From Fischerella thermalis PCC 7521 (GTDB lineage Bacteria > Cyanobacteriota > Cyanobacteriia > Cyanobacteriales > Nostocaceae), in the NCBI RefSeq assembly GCF_000317225.1, contig NZ_AJLL01000014.1:1-47877 (forward strand): a DNA stretch of 47,877 nucleotides, read 5' to 3'. Both the position numbers and the translations under genes were made by a program. The notes under the pieces are model-generated. The model was given only the letters and a program-made list of their open reading frames with translations. It searched no databases and had not been told where the DNA came from. Every line of letters starts with the position of its first letter. Positions within the stretch are counted from its first letter, which is position 1. This document shows positions 45,240-47,877 of this stretch, in pieces.

Positions 45240-45872
45240 ATGCAATCCAGGAAACCCCGTCAAATTGCCCGCGAATTGGCACTTCTGAGCCTTTCTCAGC
45301 TGCCAGCCAATCCTAAAAAATTAACTGAAGACCAACTACCAAAATTGGTGTTAGCAGCAGTACGCACCCTGCGCTCAGAAGTGCAAGATACTTTGGATAA
45401 TGCTGTCGCTGAACTACAACGCAGTAACGATCGCCTCCTCAGTAGCGAAACTCGCGCTAGTGACCTTAATGTTGCTAGAACGATGGTGAAAGAAGCAATA
45501 ACTTCTACTCAAACAGCAATTAACCAGTTAAGTGCAGCTGTTGAGTTTCCAGAATTAATTCAGCTAGCAAACCAAGACAAAGAAGTTAGCAGATACGCCA
45601 TTGAAATAGTCAGAACAATCGACGAAGAACGCAAAAATATAGACCAGCAAATCAGCCTAGCGCTAGTAGATTGGCAAGTGACTCGTCTGGCTCAAATTGA
45701 TCGTGATATTTTACGAATTGCTGTAGCAGAAATATTATATTTGGGAGTTCCCAACAGTGTAGCAATTGATGAAGCTGTGGAATTAGCCAAACGTTACAGT
45801 GGAGATGAAGGTCATCGGTTTATTAACGGTGTTCTCCGCCGAGTTACGCAACAGCAAAAACAGCCTGTTTAG
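45240..45872 (+). CDS. nusB: Transcription antitermination protein NusB
   Basis: Binds boxA RNA with NusE (S10) for rRNA antitermination. At 210 aa it is longer than the ~140-aa E. coli protein. [19 protein letters not shown] is the conserved start, a middle insertion rich in Ala, Gln and Ser follows (typical of cyanobacterial NusB), and the C-terminal core [51 protein letters not shown] is diagnostic. The start is ATG 45240. Confidence 0.93.
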   Translation: MQSRKPRQIARELALLSLSQLPANPKKLTEDQLPKLVLAAVRTLRSEVQDTLDNAVAELQRSNDRLLSSETRASDLNVARTMVKEAITSTQTAINQLSAAVEFPELIQLANQDKEVSRYAIEIVRTIDEERKNIDQQISLALVDWQVTRLAQIDRDILRIAVAEILYLGVPNSVAIDEAVELAKRYSGDEGHRFINGVLRRVTQQQKQPV

Positions 45873-45909
45873 AGGAGATGGGGAGATCGGGAGGTGGGGA
45901 GTAATGTAG

Positions 45910-45931
45910 AGACGCGCTGTTTGAAGCGTCT
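45910..45931. repeat. Short hairpin agacgc/gcgtct after nusB
   Basis: agacgc (45910-45915) pairs with gcgtct (45926-45931) 38 nt after the nusB stop, inside G-rich simple sequence. There is no T-run. It could end nusB transcription. Confidence 0.35.
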
Positions 45932-45948
45932 GGGAGTGTGAGGAGTGT

Positions 45949-45980
45949 GTAGACGCGCTTTGCGCGGCTTCCCGTAAGGG
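45949..45980 (+). repeat. Dispersed repeat, gacgcg..ggcttcccgtaaggg family
   Basis: Third copy of the family, with the internal palindrome gcgctttgcgc. It is placed in the nusB-ftsY gap among gagtgtgagg simple repeats (about 45873-46012). Confidence 0.65.
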
Positions 45981-46025
45981 TGGAGTGTGAGGAGTGTGAG
46001 GAGTGGGGGGAGTTAAAGAATTACC

Positions 46026-46075
46026 ATTAATTACTAACTAATAACTACTAACCATCAAGCACTAACTACTAACTA
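46026..46075 (+). repeat. Heptamer repeat array before ftsY
   Basis: Seven heptamers of the attaatt/actaact type. Similar units (accaacc, accacta) continue at about 46108-46133 up to the ftsY start, on the other side of a perfect palindrome. Confidence 0.8.
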
Positions 46076-46080
46076 TTGTA

Positions 46081-46102
46081 CAGACGTGCCATGGCACGTC
46101 TG
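46081..46102. repeat. Perfect 22-bp palindrome centred on ccatgg
   Basis: Two 11-nt arms (cagacgtgcca and its exact complement) meet without a loop, 35 bp before the ftsY ATG. It can form a cruciform or serve as a protein site. Confidence 0.85.
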
Positions 46103-46136
46103 GTATAACAACCAACTACCAACCACTAACTAAAAT

Positions 46137-47732
46137 ATGGCTTTTAATTGGTTTCGTCGTCAACATACTGATTCTTCTGATACTTCATCCCCAGAAAAAC
46201 AGGCAGAAACTCCTGCCGCAACGCCATCTCCTACAGAATCAGCCACAGCGCCAACAGCAGAAACAGAACAAGCTGTAGCAACAGATTTACTTGCCTTCGC
46301 TAAAGCTGCTTATAAAAATATTCAACAAAAGCAACAATCTCAGTCAGTAGAAACTCCAACTAGTGAGGAAACAACTGAGGTTGTAACTGAAACGACATTA
46401 GAAACTACAACAGAAACATTATCCGCACAAAAGGTTGAAACCCTAGCTGAAGTCACACCATCAGCACCAGAACCACCAACAGAAAATGTTCCCCAAACGC
46501 CAGTTGTCACATTAGAAGAAAACTCAGAGAAGACCTCAACTGAAGCAGTAACACCACCACAAGAACCTGTTGGTTTATCTTTACTAGCAAAGGCAGCGGC
46601 TGAACGACAAGCAAAACAAGAACGTTTAATGGCAACTGCGATCGAAGTCACAGAACCGGAAGAAGTCAAACCAACTGCATCTGCGACTGAGGTTCCAGAA
46701 ACAACCGAAGCTATACCCGAACTAGACTTTGATGAAGGATTTTTATGGTCAGCAGAAGTACTAGCAGCACAGGGTAGGCGCGCAGAAGACGTTTCAATTG
46801 AAGAAATTACTTGGCTCAAAAGGCTACGGCAGGGTTTAGATAAAACCCGTCGTAATATTGTTAACCAACTCAAGGCAATTGTTGGTCAAGGACCGCTAAA
46901 TCAAGCCGGAGTAGCAGAAATTGAGGCATTGTTGTTGCAGGCAGATGTGGGTGTGGAAGCAACAGATTACATTATCACCGCCTTGCAGAACAAACTGCGC
47001 GAAGAAGCTTTGCCACCAGAACAGGCGATCGCCTACCTCAAACAAATTCTCCGGGATATGCTGGATCGACCACAGGAGAAATCCCAAAAGCAGTTTTTCG
47101 CGCCAGAAAAAGATGCTTTTAATATTTGGTTAATCACAGGGGTCAATGGAGCTGGTAAAACTACTACTATTGGTAAAATTGCTCACTTGGCACAAAAATC
47201 TGGCTATAAATGCTTGATTGCGGCAGCTGATACTTTTCGTGCTGCTGCTGTACAACAGGTAAAAGTTTGGGGCGATCGCAGTGGTGTAGAAGTAATTGCC
47301 AATCCTGGGAAAAATACTGATCCAGCTGCTGTTGTGTTTGATGCGATCGATGCGGCAATAGCACGGCAAAGTGAATTACTTCTGGTAGACACCGCAGGCA
47401 GACTACAAAATAAGAAAAACTTAATGGAAGAACTCAGCAAAATCCGTCGGATTATTAATAAAAAAGCACCCAATGCCAAAATAGAGTCATTGCTGGTATT
47501 AGACGCAACTTTAGGTCAGAATGGATTGCGTCAAGCTGAAGTTTTCTCTCAAGCCGCAGAACTCACAGGTGTAGTTCTCACAAAATTGGATAGCACCGCC
47601 AAAGGAGGTGTGGCTTTAGCTGTAGTACAGCAGCTGGGTTTACCAATTCGCTTCATTGGTGCTGGTGAAGGTATTGAAGATCTGCGTCCTTTTTCTAGCT
47701 ATGAGTTTGTAGAAGCGCTTTTGAGTGGCTAG
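46137..47732 (+). CDS. ftsY: Signal recognition particle receptor FtsY
   Basis: GTPase receptor that docks SRP-ribosome complexes at the membrane. The 531 residues comprise an acidic Thr/Glu/Pro-rich A domain (about 1-215), then the N domain and the G domain with P-loop GVNGAGKTTTIGK (about 335-347), DTFRAAAVQQ, the G3 LLVDTAGRLQNK, TKLDSTAKGG (G4) and the closing GEGIEDLRPF. The A domain is long and repetitive, as in other cyanobacteria. ATG 46137 follows heptamer repeats and lacks a strong ribosome binding site. After the stop, 145 bp of gggatcagggatc-type simple sequence run to the window end. Confidence 0.95.
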   Translation: MAFNWFRRQHTDSSDTSSPEKQAETPAATPSPTESATAPTAETEQAVATDLLAFAKAAYKNIQQKQQSQSVETPTSEETTEVVTETTLETTTETLSAQKVETLAEVTPSAPEPPTENVPQTPVVTLEENSEKTSTEAVTPPQEPVGLSLLAKAAAERQAKQERLMATAIEVTEPEEVKPTASATEVPETTEAIPELDFDEGFLWSAEVLAAQGRRAEDVSIEEITWLKRLRQGLDKTRRNIVNQLKAIVGQGPLNQAGVAEIEALLLQADVGVEATDYIITALQNKLREEALPPEQAIAYLKQILRDMLDRPQEKSQKQFFAPEKDAFNIWLITGVNGAGKTTTIGKIAHLAQKSGYKCLIAAADTFRAAAVQQVKVWGDRSGVEVIANPGKNTDPAAVVFDAIDAAIARQSELLLVDTAGRLQNKKNLMEELSKIRRIINKKAPNAKIESLLVLDATLGQNGLRQAEVFSQAAELTGVVLTKLDSTAKGGVALAVVQQLGLPIRFIGAGEGIEDLRPFSSYEFVEALLSG

Positions 47733-47877
47733 TAGGTCGGGAATCGGGGATTAGGGATCAGGGATCGGCTATAAGGGATCAGAAATGATAAATACAGAAC
47801 TTAGGCATTGACAGGAATTTGAATATGTGTATTTCAGCCTATCTCTTGTCCTAGCTGTTGTAGAATAAAGTCACGAG

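Noticed and set aside
46340-46873. 177-codon open frame on the minus strand
   Set aside because: It lies opposite the low-complexity A domain of ftsY and its Ser/Val-rich translation reflects that composition.
1-47877. CRISPR arrays, tRNA or rRNA genes, complete transposase genes
   Set aside because: The tandem repeats are heptamers without spacers, no cloverleaf-like sequence was found in the gaps, and no transposase frame is present.

Overview
The window is from a filamentous, heterocyst-type cyanobacterium of the Nostocales (Nostoc, Calothrix, Tolypothrix, Fischerella or a relative). The signs are many HIP1 octamers (gcgatcgc), heptameric short tandem repeats next to stop codons, a Calvin-cycle type Gap2, a single-domain helical carotenoid protein, an SLH-domain outer-membrane porin, the DUF502-nusB-ftsY gene order, and a hormogonium polysaccharide (hps) locus. 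The species cannot be named from the sequence alone.

Layout. 0.1-1.1 kb: hypA-hypB, overlapping nickel-insertion genes for [NiFe] hydrogenase. 1.6-5.9 kb: a four-gene NitT/TauT/SsuABC-type ABC importer operon whose first gene is an unusual membrane-anchored substrate-binding/OmpA-like fusion. 6.0-12.6 kb: housekeeping genes for thioredoxin, MurB and MurC (minus strand), NadD, Gap2 and ThiL (minus). 12.7-17.0 kb: an accessory stretch with a Uma2 nuclease-like gene, a GNAT gene split by a 176-bp MITE, an Lhr-like helicase with a dispersed repeat inside its coding frame, and a truncated second GNAT gene. 17.1-21.9 kb: a helical carotenoid protein, a GMC oxidoreductase, a possible tiny membrane protein, glyoxalase I and the porin. 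22.0-29.9 kb: ClpB, a glycosyltransferase pair (an HpsE paralogue and an AT-rich GT4 enzyme), HtpG and ribosomal protein L28.

30.2-43.7 kb is the most distinctive region: a methyltransferase-like gene (minus), then hpsA, hpsB, hpsC, hpsD, hpsE, an extra HpsD-like pseudopilin, a TIGR04282-type transferase, an HpsJ-like membrane protein and another family-2 glycosyltransferase. HpsA has a pilin-like N-terminus without Glu5 and a very large exported part with calcium-loop motifs. It is followed by four class-III-like prepilins and polysaccharide enzymes. Together these look like a pseudopilus-coupled polysaccharide export module. No secretion ATPase or secretin gene is nearby, so it presumably borrows the type IV pilus machinery. 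44.4-47.7 kb: DUF502, nusB and ftsY.

The main new observations are these. The MITE in the GNAT gene can be removed in silico to restore an exact 144-codon gene. HpsA looks like a GspK/PilX-type tip pilin. An intrinsic terminator between hpsD and hpsE fixes the hpsE start. The OmpA domain of the ABC fusion has Ser where peptidoglycan-binding homologues have Asp. Two intergenic hairpin repeats appear to covary. Heptamer repeats sit at or over stop codons. No CRISPR array, tRNA, rRNA or complete transposase gene was seen.
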